A program made the translations under genes and the position numbers. From NCBI GenBank assembly GCA_033980235.1, contig CM067077.1:2407972-2471971 (forward strand): a stretch of DNA of 64,000 nucleotides, read 5' to 3'. Below the pieces are notes generated by a model that was not told the origin of the DNA, ran no database searches, and saw only the letters and a list, made by a program, of their open reading frames with translations. This DNA is from Diadema setosum (lineage: Eukaryota > Echinodermata > Echinoidea > Diadematoida > Diadematidae). Shown in pieces: positions 21,687 to 33,546 of the stretch (the first letter of the stretch is position 1; every line of letters starts with the position of its first letter).

Positions 21687-23588
21687 GTAAGAATTCATAT
21701 TTTTCCTACACATACGTTTTATTGACAATTGGCAGAAGTTCAAGAACTCAAACCAAATTTCATTGGCATTAGTGATTTATATACAATCTAATGGAAAGGA
21801 TTTCAAAAAATAAGAAGAAGTGCATTTTTTTGAATGCTTTAAAAACGAAGTAAGCCTGGTTCACATTATAGAAGCGATTATAAGAAGCAAAAGACGCCCA
21901 CCACTGTTCCTTTCATGTAAATAATTATTCTAATATGTGAACTATTTACAAAAACGTGTTAGATAATTATGCATGGTCAAAGCCTCTTTCTCATATAAGT
22001 CAGGTTTTCAGGTACCTGTCGGTTACACACTTTCATTTGAATAACTACGTAGGTGTTGATATTGTCATAGGCATAAGATTGTGATTCTGTTTTTTTTTTT
22101 TCCAAATGCATAAAAGTTGAGTAAGTATATTCTGAAAGAAACTAGCTTTGTACAGAACCTGTATTGAGCTTTATCATGTTGCCCATACAAAGTCAGAAAT
22201 AAAAAAAAAAGACATTAGTGTGTGTAATAAAAACCGACTTCGGCAACGTAGCATTTACAGCATTATAACGTTTAATTCTTTTAACGTTATTTCATTGTGA
22301 TGAAGTGGAGCAAACCATCATTAAAAGCATTCATATTTTGCAAAAAAAAAAATGACAAATCCTTGATATTATATGGTTTTCATTATGACGCACCATATGC
22401 ACTTTTCCCATTTCTTGCTCATTGTCAACTTTTTTGTTTTTTCTTAATTGGAACATTGCAAGTATAGGCATTGTTTTCATTGTTGCAAAAGAGATACCTG
22501 AATGAGAAAGGACTGAAGTGAACAGAGGATATGATCTTTGCATTCAATGCGAGCTAGTGAGATAGGAAAAAGTATATCATTAAAACATATTTTGAACAAT
22601 TCAATCATGCATATCACCACACAATTTTTGGAACATGCTAACAAAAGCTACCTCTCAATAGTATTGCATCAAAATCACGTAACAATGGGAGAAGAAAAAC
22701 CCTCAAAAGTATATTCGGAAATACATAGGAAGAGGTAGAAGCCACTGCGACAAAAATAAAGTCTGAAATTTTAGGAGGGGACACCATGTGTACTGACTCA
22801 AAATAACACTTATATCACACACATATTCAAGCATGATTAAGTAACAAAAATTATACCAATACAGACCCATTTACGTGTGCCCATCGCACACATAGCAAAG
22901 ACAATCTTTCGATGAAGATTTAAAGGAAACCAAAACCCAGAGAGAAATGTTGATTCAGTGGAAGTTTGGGGAAATTGGACAATCAATGCAAAAGTTATAA
23001 TTTTTTAAAGTCTTGGTGTTGGAACCAGGAGGCTATTTGAATTTATAGCATCATGTGTGAACAACAACACAAAGAAAATATTAAACATGATTGTTCTTTT
23101 CTAGCATAATGAAAGAGAATTTGCTTTCAGAAAGCAGGGAGAATAATTACTACCCTCAACATATTATGTCAGTATCAAGTTGATAGAATGTGTAATTTTC
23201 ATGATTTCTTTTTTTGATGGAAGTCCCTTCGTATTTTATTTTATTGTTGTCCACACATGACGTCATGAACTCTAGTAGTCTCTTCATTCAGCGGTTCCAA
23301 CACCAAAACTTTGAAAATTAGTACATTTTGTATCGATCGTCCGATTTTCCTCAAACTTTAACTTTTGTGTTCTAATATGTTATTGCTTTTCACTCGATCC
23401 ACATTTCTCTATGGTTTTTTGTTTCCTCTAACATAGTTTTGCAGGAAGTTCGTATTCCTGGTTGGCGAAAATGCCAATTAGAAGCATTAAGAAATGTATC
23501 AACCGAATAAGAAATATTTTTGGGTCCAGTAGAAAAACACTGACCTTAGATTTCTTTTTCCCCCTGTTGATTTAAATCTGTCTTTCAG
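21687..23588 (+). other. Intron 2 of the OTU-hAT gene
   Basis: AT-rich with A and T runs. No additional exon recognised. It ends with a good acceptor (CTGTCTTTCAG). Confidence 0.5.
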
Positions 23589-26155
23589 ATTCTGATGAAC
23601 AAGGAGGACCTTCTTCTACACCGACAAGTCGGGAAGAACACTCACACCAAAGTGGAATGTCTGCTACACCGACAAGGCGAGAAGAACACTCAGACCAAAG
23701 TGGGATGTCTGCCACACGGACAAGTCGGCAAGAGTGCTCAGACCAAAGTGGAATGTCTTCTACACTGACAACGCGAGGAGAACGCTCAGACCAAAGTGGG
23801 ATGTCTGCGACACCGACAAGTGGGCAAGAGTGCTCAGACCAAAGTGGAATGTCTGCTACACCAACATGTTGGGAAGATTGCTCAGAGCAAAGTGATGTGT
23901 CAGCAACACCAACAAATCAACAAGAATGCGTAAACCGAAGTGATGTGTCCGCAACAGGGACAATGGATTCAAATGAATGCTCAGAAACTGTCAGTGAAAG
24001 TCATAGATCACCAACTGAAGAAGTGACCAACAGGCAGGAGCCATTTCAACCAACTGTTTATGCATTTCCACCAAGAAAGTTTGGACATGAGACATTTACC
24101 CGCTCATTCAAACCAGAGTGGTTCCAGAGATGGAGCTGGTTAGATTATGATGCAAGAAATGATGTTGTCACATGCTTCCATTGTAAACAAGCACACCGCA
24201 GCAAGCTCCTTTGGAAGCGTGAAAAAATTCATGACACCTTCATTTCAAAGGGTTTCAACAATTGGCGGAAGGCTATCGAAAAGTTTAATGCACATGAACG
24301 ATCTCAGCAACACAAAACAACATGCTCGAAGCTTGCAACAATGAAACAGAATCCTCTGCATTCTATATTCACAGTGCAGCGCAGGAGGGAGCAAACTACT
24401 GCTTCAGAAGTTCTGTCTCTAATCTTTAGGACAATACGTTTCCTGGGAAAACATGGTTTGCCTTTCCAAGGTGACAGAGCATGTGACGGCGTGTTCTGGA
24501 ATTTGATGGTGGAACGATGTGAGAGCAACAAGAAGCAACTTGCATGGTTGAAACGCAGAAACAATTGGACATCAAACACAATCCAAAAAGAAATCATTGA
24601 AATGTATGGACATGCAATTCAACGAGAAATTGCCAAGGAAATCCAGGCATCTGACTATTTTAGTGTCATCGCTGATGGTACAACTGACACAAGCAGTGAT
24701 GAGCAAGTTTCAGTGTGTGTGCAGTACTCAACATCAAATTTTGATGTTAAGTCAGAGTTTCTTGGATTCTACAACTGTCCCAACACTACTGCAGAAACTT
24801 TGACCAAGGTGATCAAGGATGTGTTGCCGCGTCTTCAGCTGCCCCTTCCAAATTTGGTAGGTTTCTGTTTCGATGGAGCAAGCAATATGAGTGGCCATCA
24901 CAGTGGCGTTCAGGCGCGTTTGAAGAGTGAATGCAAGGATGCCATTTACATCCACTGCTGTAACCATTCTCTGGACTTAGCACTGCAGCAGGTTGGAAGA
25001 GAGGTTCCCATTGTAGCCGATACACTATCATTTGTTCGGGAGGTCTCGACTGTTATACGGGAATCGTCTAAAAGACAGGCTGTATTTGAAGGCATGTTTA
25101 AGGACGGTGAAGCTCTTCGTTTGCCAGCACTCTGTCCTACAAGATGGTGCGTAAGGGTGTCCGCAATCCAACGAGTGACTGATTGTTACGCAGAGGTACT
25201 CCGAACACTTACTGAACTGAGTGAGGATAGCTCAACACGCTGTGAGTCCAAGGCAAAACTAGCTGACCTGAGGAAGCAAGGATACAGGGCAAAGACATAT
25301 TTTGGTCTTCTTCTCTGCTTGGAGATTTTCACCAGTTGTGAAAAGGTGGCAAAGGTTATCCAAGCTGAAGGCTTGAGCGCTGCAGGTGTTTGTGAAGCAA
25401 CGCATCTCCTACAGAACTCGCTAAAGAAAAAAAGGTCCTCCGAGCAATTTCAAAAGGTCTTCAGCGCTTCCGAAGATGGAGCACGAAAGCATGACTTGAA
25501 AATGCCCAAACCACCAAGACCAAGCACGACCCCTCTTCGCCTGAGACAGACTTCAACTCCAGAAAACATCGCACAGCATTCTGTTGCTGAACAGTGGCGA
25601 AAGGAGTACTTCGCCAGTTTTGACATAGTCATTCATGAACTCTAACGACGTTTTGATCAGGAGGGCATGAGAATTTCAGTGGAGAGAGAGGAGTTGGTCA
25701 TATCTGCTTCAAGATGTGTATGGGATGCTCAACAGCCTCTGCCTCCTCTTCCTGAATCAATCACACAAGGCAAACTAAAAATCGAACTTTCCATGCTCAG
25801 TGCTCTCTGCGAAGGTCATGCAGTAGACAACGTCAAAGATGTAGCAAGAGTCCTCAGCAAGTCATCCCAGCAAACTAGAAGTCTCTTTCGTGAGGTAGAG
25901 AAACTTTTGAGTCTTTGTCTCTGTTTGCCATTGTCTGTGGCACCTGCAGAACGGTCCTTTTCTGCTCTGAGAAGACTCAAGACCTGGATGCGCTCTACCA
26001 TGACACAGAAAAGGCTGACACATTTGGCTCTTATGCACATCCAACGCGAAACCTTGGATTCCATTGATATTTCTTCTCTGATCCAGGAGTTCTGTTTGAA
26101 TAAGCCTGAGCGCTACCATGTATTTGCAAGGAGGAACACAGGGAACGCGTCTTAA
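23589..26155 (+). pseudogene. OTU-hAT gene exon 3: TTF-finger hAT transposase
   Basis: The exon starts in phase 1, matching exon 2, and runs 855 codons with one TAA at 25643-25645 where CAA (Gln) would fit. First comes a repeated 16-residue linker (23,612-23,947). A TTF-type zinc finger follows (WLDYDARNDVVTCFHCKQ, then FISKGFNNWRKA, HERSQQHK; about 24,139-24,320). The RNase H-fold transposase core has Asp in VIADGTTD (about 24,670) and Asp in CFDGASNM (about 24,870), with the HCCNHSLDLAL block. The third acid is the Glu of APAERSFS (about 25,950) in the hAT C-terminal dimerisation region. This is the DUF4371/ZMYM-like hAT group. It cuts and pastes the element; a host role after domestication is possible but the TSD and TIRs argue for a transposon gene. 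Confidence 0.92.
23612..23947 (+). repeat. 48-bp in-frame tandem repeat (linker)
   Basis: Seven 48-bp units encode SATPTSRQECSDQSGM-type 16-residue repeats rich in Ser, Thr, Gln and Asp, plus a partial eighth. The unit sits between the OTU and TTF domains and is predicted to be disordered. It is absent from ordinary hAT transposases that I know. Confidence 0.92.
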
Positions 26156-26164
26156 TTGCAGAAG

Positions 26165-26548
26165 TGAACAGCAGTGTGATACTGTTCTCCTGTATTAATT
26201 TCAGGCAGATGGAACACAAACTTCCTCACATTGTGTACCTCTTGGGCTTTTTTCTTGCTGTTTCTTGTTTGTTTGTTTGTTTCTTTGTTTGTTTTACAGA
26301 CATAGCAGTGGGATACTGTTCTCCTGTATTGAGTTCAGGCAGATGGAACACAAAATTCCTGACATTGTGAACCTCTTGGGCTTTTTTTCTTGTTGTTTCT
26401 TGTTTGTTTGTTTTCCACAGACATATAGCAGTGGGATAACTGTTCTCCTGTATTAATTTCGGACAGATGGAGCAGAAAATTCCTCACATTCTGAACCTCT
26501 TGGGATTTTCTTGTTGTTTCTTGTTTCTTGTTTTTTTTTACAGACATA
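26165..26548 (+). repeat. Three tandem ~123-134 bp repeats after the transposase stop
   Basis: The phrase ACTGTTCTCCTGTATT recurs starting near 26180, 26314 and 26438, and each copy ends in a T-rich tract, (TTTG)n and TTTTACAGACATA. The ACAG ends look like splice acceptors. They lie in the presumed 3' untranslated region. Confidence 0.85.
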
Positions 26549-28860
26549 ATCACAGTGCGTTTGTTGGAATTGTTGTATACAGCATGTTGATTCCAAATCT
26601 ACTTTAATAGGCCCTTCACCCTATCCCACTCACATCACAGTCTGCAGCTCTTTTCCCTTGACACATACACAAACACACAGAAAAAAAAAAAAAAACGTCC
26701 CATATCCTGTGACATGTGCAGGGAACATTTTACTAAAATCTTAGAATATAGACCAGGATGAAAGCTCCCAATAAATATACTGTAAGTATTTGCTGATTTC
26801 GTCAAGAGGTAGAGTTCACAGACCTGCATTGATTAGGCTATAATCGTGATTGTACCTCCTTCTTGTAAGTTAATTTTATTATATATAAGCACAGGGGATT
26901 AAATCTATTTTCGACCCATCACGCATGTATAGAGAGAAAGCTCAATTTTTCAAATGTAAAAGATATGATGTACAGTTTGTTACAGTATTCATCACCATCA
27001 CAGTATTGCAAGAACAAAAGAAATGGGTTTACCAAAATCTAATGTGAACGTACAAACTGAAACTTTCTCATGGAAATTTAGTGGAAACTTTCTATAATGA
27101 CGTAATTGTTTTTATCAGAAAGCATGAAGAAGAAATATGTGACAATGTTGTAGGCATATTATATTGCTTATCTCTTTTTGTCATTTCGTGTGGTTCTTTT
27201 CAGATTGTTATCAGAAATCAGCTAAAGATATCTTTGATATTATATAATGGCTACAAAGATTCTTCAACTTTTTCTTTTCCTTTTAGTTTTCATCTTGGGC
27301 TGATTAGAATTTGTAATGAGTCTAATTCACATCAAGATTCCTGACCTTCCTAATTGCGAATCTTGTATAACAGCTTATACTTTTTTTTCAGTTAATGCAC
27401 TGTAACAATTTCAAAGGAATTTGTGAATGAGGCAAAGATTTTTTCAAGTTCTTTCACACCTTGTACTTTACATCATTTTATAAAGGGCATAAAAATCACA
27501 AAATCGACTGCATATCTTCTTTTTTTTTTATGACCCCTCATGTGTGATGCTAGATATAATACGCTGTCCTGATCCAGTGGCTTTTACCTTTACCTCACAC
27601 AGTAATATTGCATTGTTTCCATTGTTGTCTGTATTCATTAGATGTTTTGGGTTTTCATTCCACTGTGTTGATTGATGAAGATGTCAGTCTCACCATGGAG
27701 AAACATCCAAAACTTTAAGTTTCACGGCACCGGCCTAGCTATAGGCCCTATATGCGCCAAGTAGCTTTGTAATTCTCTTCTTTCGATATAAACATAATAA
27801 AATAGTCATAATCTGCACTTAAATTTCTGGCAGTACTCAAGTAAAAGCCGTAAAGAAGCACTGATGACTAAAAAATCTATGTGAAATCTTTGTTGTATTT
27901 TTTCATGAAATCACCTGATAAAGTACATGTTGCACTGGGAATGACAAAATTAGTTGTACGAGATAAAATGAAAGTCTTCACTTCTCATTTTTATTGTGGA
28001 TTCGACCCACCCTCAATGTGGATCCACGCATGTAGATGTGAGACTCTTCTCTGATGAAGATCGCAATCAAGTTTACTGCTTTTTGCTGTTTTCTCGTAGC
28101 GAGCAATCTATTGTGAATCGTTTTGGTATGTATCAGATGTGAATGTACATTCTATCTTGTGAACATGTACTGTTACCCTTGGCTCCCCCTGGATTTCTTA
28201 TCAGCAACGGGGAGCAGATGTTTCACTATTTCATAAAAACGTTGTTTCATAAAAGTAATTCACTGTAGTTTATTTCTGTTGTCGAAGAATGATAGAAATG
28301 TCATCAATTATTTCATGTCCAAACTTGTATACAGGATCTTGGAAATAATTGCGTTCAAAGACAACTCAAATCAGATTTTGGTAACAAATTCATTGCAAGT
28401 TTGCAACAGGGCCACTTAGAAATACAGAAGTTATGTAACACTAGGATACATGTACTAGTACCGGTATTCAAAATAGTAAGAATACAAGTGGCCTCAGCTC
28501 GAACTGCAGCATGTGTTGTTATTTTGCAGAAAATACAGAAAATATGCTCTTCTTTAGATACAGAAGGAAACTGTGAGATATTACCTTGTCTTTGGCTTGC
28601 ATTGTATATTTTCCTGGAATTGTTGTTTGAATGCTGATTGAGTTTGGAGATCTGACATTGCTGGATGAGAAGTATAGATCTTACTTGCGTTGATTGAGGT
28701 GTTGTTTCTATGGCAATGCCAATATATCCTGGGAAAAAACAGTTGTTGAATTTTCACTAATATTACTACATCACTTGCAACCCCCCCCCCCCCCCCCATA
28801 TACTGCAATGCTGTTATAATTGTCTAGCAACTCAACATGCTTAACGATAGTTGCTTTGAG
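26549..28860. other. hAT 3' region, no coding recognised
   Basis: AT-rich DNA with an A run near 26,680, short T runs and a C run at about 28,780-28,797. A poly(A) signal for the transposase gene is not assigned with confidence. Confidence 0.4.
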
Positions 28861-28902
28861 GCTCAGCACCCCTGTGAAAAAAAAATCGTTCCCAGGGGGC
28901 TG

Positions 28903-28910
28903 GTTACTAC
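28903..28910. repeat. hAT target duplication, right copy
   Basis: GTTACTAC directly after the element end CCCAGGGGGCTG. The host unit resumes with AGTATTTCCCCATC as in the sister copy near 33,203. Confidence 0.93.
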
Positions 28911-29335
28911 AGTATTTCCCCATCTCTTTGCAATAAACTCCTTATCTATACTCGTAATGATGGTGTTGACCAAGTTCAAACCATTGTTGAAAACGTATCT
29001 CTGTACTCAATCCTAATTTTGTTATTGTTGTTGTTGATGTTGCTGTTATATCATATGCACATAATGCTGTATCTGTCTTCATTTTTTTTTCCGGATTAAT
29101 GCACTTAGAAAGATCAATATTTCGCGATAAGGAATCAACTATAGTGTCATCAATAATAAATGCTACATTCATAAAGCTTATCATAACGCACGCTTTTATG
29201 TGCGCTGTACAATGGAGATACAAAATATAAACAAACAAATGAATAACAAGTATAACAATCAATCTAATACATACAACAATTAACAAAAAGGGTTATGAAT
29301 ATTTATCTTCATGATGGAAAACTGAAAAAAAAACG
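28911..29335 (+). repeat. LINE 3'-tail fragment, copy 2, right half
   Basis: Continuation of the half at 17,676-17,822: TATTTCCCCATCTCTTTGCA, the RT C-terminal remnant and the 3' untranslated region ending in the AAACAAACAAATGAAT stretch. Confidence 0.82.
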
Positions 29336-29612
29336 GGTTTTCTGTCCATCCCTTCATCATCTCATTTGCATTACGTGATCGTGTCCTATATCAACCTGTC
29401 CTAAATGTAGAAAGGTGAAAACTATAAACATGAAATACTATGCTAAAACTATGCAACATGGAAAGAAACAAACTACTAGTATTCTTTTTAGTCCAACATG
29501 GCGAAAACATCGTTTAGTATCTCAATCACGTGTTTGTTTGTTTTTTTGCTTGCTTTTTTAATTGCAGGAAGGTTCCCCATGCATTGGAAACTACATGAGA
29601 TAAAGAAGATAC

Positions 29613-29782
29613 CTTCGCTCCTGCTGCCGATGTAACAAGGGCAAGAAAAAAAAAACATCTGCTTTTTTTACTTTGTATAGGTGTAACGTCTGAAGGTTTT
29701 GCATGGTGCAGATACTCTTGGGGTAGGAAACTGATACAACAGGGGAGATGTCAGGTCCGCAAAGGTGTGTTATTGATTGAAG
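29613..29782 (-). pseudogene. LRR exon module, frameshifted copy
   Basis: Matches the copy at 36,846-37,016 nearly base for base but its A run (minus-strand T run) near 29,646-29,655 is one base shorter, so the reading frame is lost halfway (170 instead of 171 bases). The first half reads LQSITHLCGPDISP. This is a decayed module or a homopolymer error. Confidence 0.8.
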
Positions 29783-29929
29783 ATTTGCAGCAACAAAATA
29801 TAAGGAATACATTAATGATATGACCCTTACAACAAGATATGACCACATTACTCCATGCAGTTCTCCAATCCCCCCATTGGCTCCCCATACATCAACTTAT
29901 CAGCTTTAAAGTCCTGCTTATTGTTTACA

Positions 29930-30480
29930 AGACATGAAATAATCTTGCTCCATCGTTTCTTAAAGATTGATTTCCTTCTGCTCATCCACTTCAACCCGTT
30001 CTCTCCGTTCTCCCTCCAGTCTCCAGTTATCACGTGGCCCACCCACCTATACCCGCAGCGGCTACAGCGATATGGATTTTTTGTTGTTGTTTTTATTTCC
30101 CCATCTCTTTGTAAGAAAAAACTTCCTATCCATATTCGTAATTAAAGTGCTGACCAAGTTCAAATCATTGTTGAAAACTTATCTGTTTATTCAATCCTAA
30201 TTTTGTTGTTCTTGTGTTGCTATTGTTATATCGTATGCACATGATGCTGGTACTTTATACCTCATTTCTTTCGGGATTAAAGCCCTTAGAAACGTCAGCA
30301 TTAGGAATCAACTTTAGTGTCATCAATAATGAATGCTACATTCATAAAGCGCATCAAAAAACGCATGCTTCTTTAATTGTGCGCTGTACAATTCATATAT
30401 AAGGCACAAACAAACAAATGAATGACAAGTATAACAACCAATCTAATACATACAATGATTAACAAAAAGGGGTTATGAAT
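29930..30480 (+). repeat. LINE 3'-tail fragment, copy 3
   Basis: Starts with AATAATCTTGCTCCATCG, includes the TRSLRSPSSLQLSRGP remnant, the RT C-terminal FKSLLKTYLF and the shared 3' untranslated region. Confidence 0.82.
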
Positions 30481-30796
30481 ATTCATCTTGATGATGGAAG
30501 ACGGAAAAACAGGTTTTCTTTCCATTCCTTTATCATTTCATTCGCATTACGTGATCGTGTCCCATATCAACCTGTCATAAACGTATAAAGGTGACAACTA
30601 TAAACATGAAATACTTTGCTAAGATTATGTAACATGGAAAGAAACAGACTATTCTTTTTAGTCCAACACGGCGAAAACATCGTTTAGTATCTCAATCATC
30701 TGTTTGTTTGTTTCCTTTTGTGTTGTTGTTTTTTTTTTATTGCAAGAAGGTTTACCATGCATTGTAAACCAAATGAAGCAAAGAAGATACATATAC

Positions 30797-30964
30797 CGTC
30801 GATCCTGCTGCTGATGTACAGAGGGCAAGAAAGAAATCGTCTGCTATGTTGACATCGCGAAGCTGCAACGTCTGAAGGTTTGGCATGGTGCAGATACTCT
30901 TGGCGTAAGCCTCTGATGCAGCAGGTGAGATGTCATGTCCTTTCATGTGATGTATTGATTGAAG
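30797..30964 (-). CDS. LRR exon module (168 bp)
   Basis: 56 codons, phase 0, with MPNLQTLQLRDVNIAD and FFLALCTSAAG. It ends TCGACG before GTATATG, where the other copies have TCGAAG. One of four modules in a row spaced 1182, 902 and 1102 bases apart. Confidence 0.72.
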
Positions 30965-31026
30965 CTTTGTAGCAACATAATATAAGGAATACATTATTGA
31001 TATGATCATTAAAAATATATATATAT

Positions 31027-31375
31027 AATAATCTCTTTGCAATAAACTCCCTATCTATATTCGTAATGTAAGTGTTCACAAGTTCAAATCATTGTTGAAA
31101 ACTTATCTGTTACTTAATCCTTATTTTGTTGATTTTGTTGCTGCTGATGTTATTTTTATTATGCACATAGTGCTGTACCTTACCCCATTTTGTTTCCGGA
31201 TTAATGCGCTTAGAAACATCAGTATTACACACCATTTATAAGGAATCAACTTTAGTGTCATTAATAATGAATGCTTCATTCATAAAGTGCATCAAAACAG
31301 GTACTTCTATGCGCTGTACAATTCAGATAAACAATCAATCTAATAGACACAATATGTACACAAAGGGGTTATGAA
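31027..31375 (+). repeat. LINE 3'-tail fragment, copy 4 (shorter)
   Basis: Lacks the first ~150 bases present in the other copies and begins at TCTCTTTGCAATAAACTCC. The deletion explains the shorter 902-base spacing of this unit. Confidence 0.8.
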
Positions 31376-31698
31376 TATTCATCTTAATGATGGAAGACGG
31401 AAAAAAACGGGGTTTCTTTCCATTCCTTTATCATCTCATTCGCATTACGTAATTGTGTCCTATATCAACCTGTCATAAATGTGGAAAGATGAAAACTACA
31501 AACATAAAATACTATGCTAAAACTATGCAACATGGAACGAAACAAACTATTCTTTTTAGTCCAACATGGCGAAAACATCGTTTAGTATCTCAATCATCTG
31601 TTTGTTTGTTTGTTTGTTTGTTTTTGTGTTGTTGGTTTTTTTATTGCAGGAAGGTTTACCATGCATTGAAAATCAAATGAAGCGAAAAATATATATAC

Positions 31699-31866
31699 CT
31701 TCGATCCTGCTGCTGATGTACAGAGGGCAAGAAAGAAATCGTCTGCTATCTTGACATCGTCAAGCTTTAACCTCTGAAGGTTTGGCATGGTGCAGATACT
31801 CTTGGAGTAAGCCTCTGATGCAGCAGGGGAGATGTCAGGTCCTTTCCAGTGTGCTATTGATTGAAG
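31699..31866 (-). CDS. LRR exon module (168 bp)
   Basis: 56 codons, phase 0 at both ends, reading HWKGPDISPAASEAYSKSI, MPNLQRLKLDDVKIAD and FFLALCTSAAGSK before a GTATATAT donor. Closest to the copy at 32,801. Confidence 0.75.
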
Positions 31867-31930
31867 CTTGGCAGCAACATAATATAAGGAATACATTATT
31901 GATATGTTCATTAAAAAAAAATATATATGT

Positions 31931-32460
31931 AATAATCTTGCTCATACTTTCTTAGAGATTTGATTTCCTTCTGCTCATCCACTTCAACCTGTTCTCTCCG
32001 TTCTTTCTTCACTCTCCAGTTATCACGTGGCCCCCGCACCAATACCCGTAGCGGCTACGGCGATATGTTTTTTTTTTTTTTTTTTATTTCCCCATCTCTT
32101 TGCAAGAAAAACTCCCTATCTATAATCGTAATTAAAGTGTTGACCAAGTTCAAATCATTGTTGAAAACTATCTGTTTATTCAATCCTAATTGTGTTGTTC
32201 TTGTTGTTGCTATTGTTATATCGTATGCACATGATGCTGGTACTTTATACCTCATTTCTTTTGGGATTAAAGCCCTTAGAAACGTCAGCATTACGCGCTA
32301 TATAAGGAATCAACTTTAGTGTCATCAATCATAAAGAGCATCAAAAGCACATACTTCTTTGATTATGCGCTGTACAATTCATATATAAGGCACAAACAAA
32401 CAAAATGAATAACAAGTATAACAACCAATCTAATATATACCATAATTAACAAAAAGGGGT
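31931..32460 (+). repeat. LINE 3'-tail fragment, copy 5
   Basis: Full-length version of the shared tail, with a long T run near 32,068-32,083 within the former RT frame. Confidence 0.82.
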
Positions 32461-32800
32461 TATGAATATTCATCTTCATGATGGAAGACGGAAAAACATG
32501 TTTTCATTCCATTCCTTTATCATTTTATTCGCATTACGTGATCGTGTCCCATATCAACCTGTCATAAACGTATAAAGGTGAAAACTATAAACATGAAATA
32601 CTTTGCTAGGACTATGCAACATGGAAAGAAGCAGACTATTCCTTTTAGTCCAACACGGCGAAAACATCGTTTAGTATCTCAATCATCTGTTTGTGTTTTT
32701 TTTTTTTTGGTTGTTTGTTTTTGTGTTTTGTTTTATTGCAGGAAGGTTTACCAAGCATTGAAAACCAAATGAAGCAAAGAAGATATATATATATATATAC

Positions 32801-32968
32801 CTTCGATCCTGCTGCTGATGTACAGAGGGCAAGAAAGAAATCGTCTGCTATCTTGACATCGTAAAGCTTTAACCTCTGAAGGTTTGGCATGGTGCAGATG
32901 CTTTTGGCGTAAGCCCCTGATGCAGCAGGGGAGATGTCAGGTCCCTCTTGGTGTATTATTGATTGAAG
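32801..32968 (-). CDS. LRR exon module (168 bp)
   Basis: 56 codons, phase 0, reading HQEGPDISPAASGAYAKSI, MPNLQRLKLYDVKIAD and FFLALCTSAAGSK. The donor GTATATATATAT has been expanded into a TA microsatellite, which may affect splicing. Confidence 0.75.
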
Positions 32969-33042
32969 CTTTGCAGCAACATAATATAAGGAATACATTA
33001 TTGATATGACCATTAAAAATATATATATATAATAATAATCTT

Positions 33043-33546
33043 GCTCATATTTTCTTAAAGATTTGATTTCCTTCTGCTCATCCACTTCAACCCGTTCTCT
33101 CCGTTCTTCCTTCACTCTCCAGTTATCACGTGATCTCCGCACCTATACCCGCAGCGGCTACAGTCATGTACGGTGATAGGGCTTTTTCGGTTACTACAGT
33201 ATTTCCCCATCTCTTAGCAATAAATCCCTATCTATATTCGTAATGGAAGTGTTAACCAAGTTCAAACCATTGTTGAAAACTTATCTGTTTACTCAATCCT
33301 AATTTTGTTATTGTAGTTGTTGTTGTTGTTGCTGCATCATATGCACATAATGCTGTATCTGTCCTCATTTTTTTCCGGATTAATGCACTTTGAAACATCA
33401 GTACAGTGTATTACGCGCTAAGGAATCAACTTTAAGTGTCATCAATAATAAATGCTACATTTATAAAGCTTATCATAACGCATGCTTGTATGTGCGCTGT
33501 ACAATAGAGAGACAAAATATAAACAAACAAATGAACAACAAGTATA
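33043..33546 (+). repeat. LINE 3'-tail fragment, copy 6 (carries the hAT empty site)
   Basis: Includes the uninterrupted TTTTCGGTTACTACAGTATT at about 33,185-33,205, the site occupied by the hAT in copy 2. The former RT frame reads YGDRAFSVTTVFPHL here, a typical L2/CR1 C-terminal motif. It is cut at 33,546 by the next element and continues briefly at 36,499. Confidence 0.88.

Larger units (their letters stand above)
17831..28902 (+). mobile_element. 11-kb hAT transposon carrying an OTU-hAT transposase gene
   Basis: The element lies exactly between two copies of the 8-bp sequence GTTACTAC, the target length of hAT transposases. Its ends are imperfect inverted repeats: left CAAGCCCCTGGGAGCC, right (reverse complement) CAGCCCCCTGGGAACG, with a second shared block GGGGTGCTG about 28 bases in. 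The pre-insertion sequence survives at 33,160-33,280, so the insertion is proved by comparison within the window. It carries a plus-strand, three-exon gene with an OTU domain, a TTF zinc finger and a hAT transposase with all three catalytic acids. Two nonsense codons and two frame slips suggest this copy is dead. Confidence 0.93.

Noticed and set aside
6079..25645. A shared editing or deamination signature behind the nonsense codons (6079, 21611, 25643)
   Set aside because: Each could be a C-to-T change in a Gln codon, but three cases in different elements and contexts are too few to claim a process.
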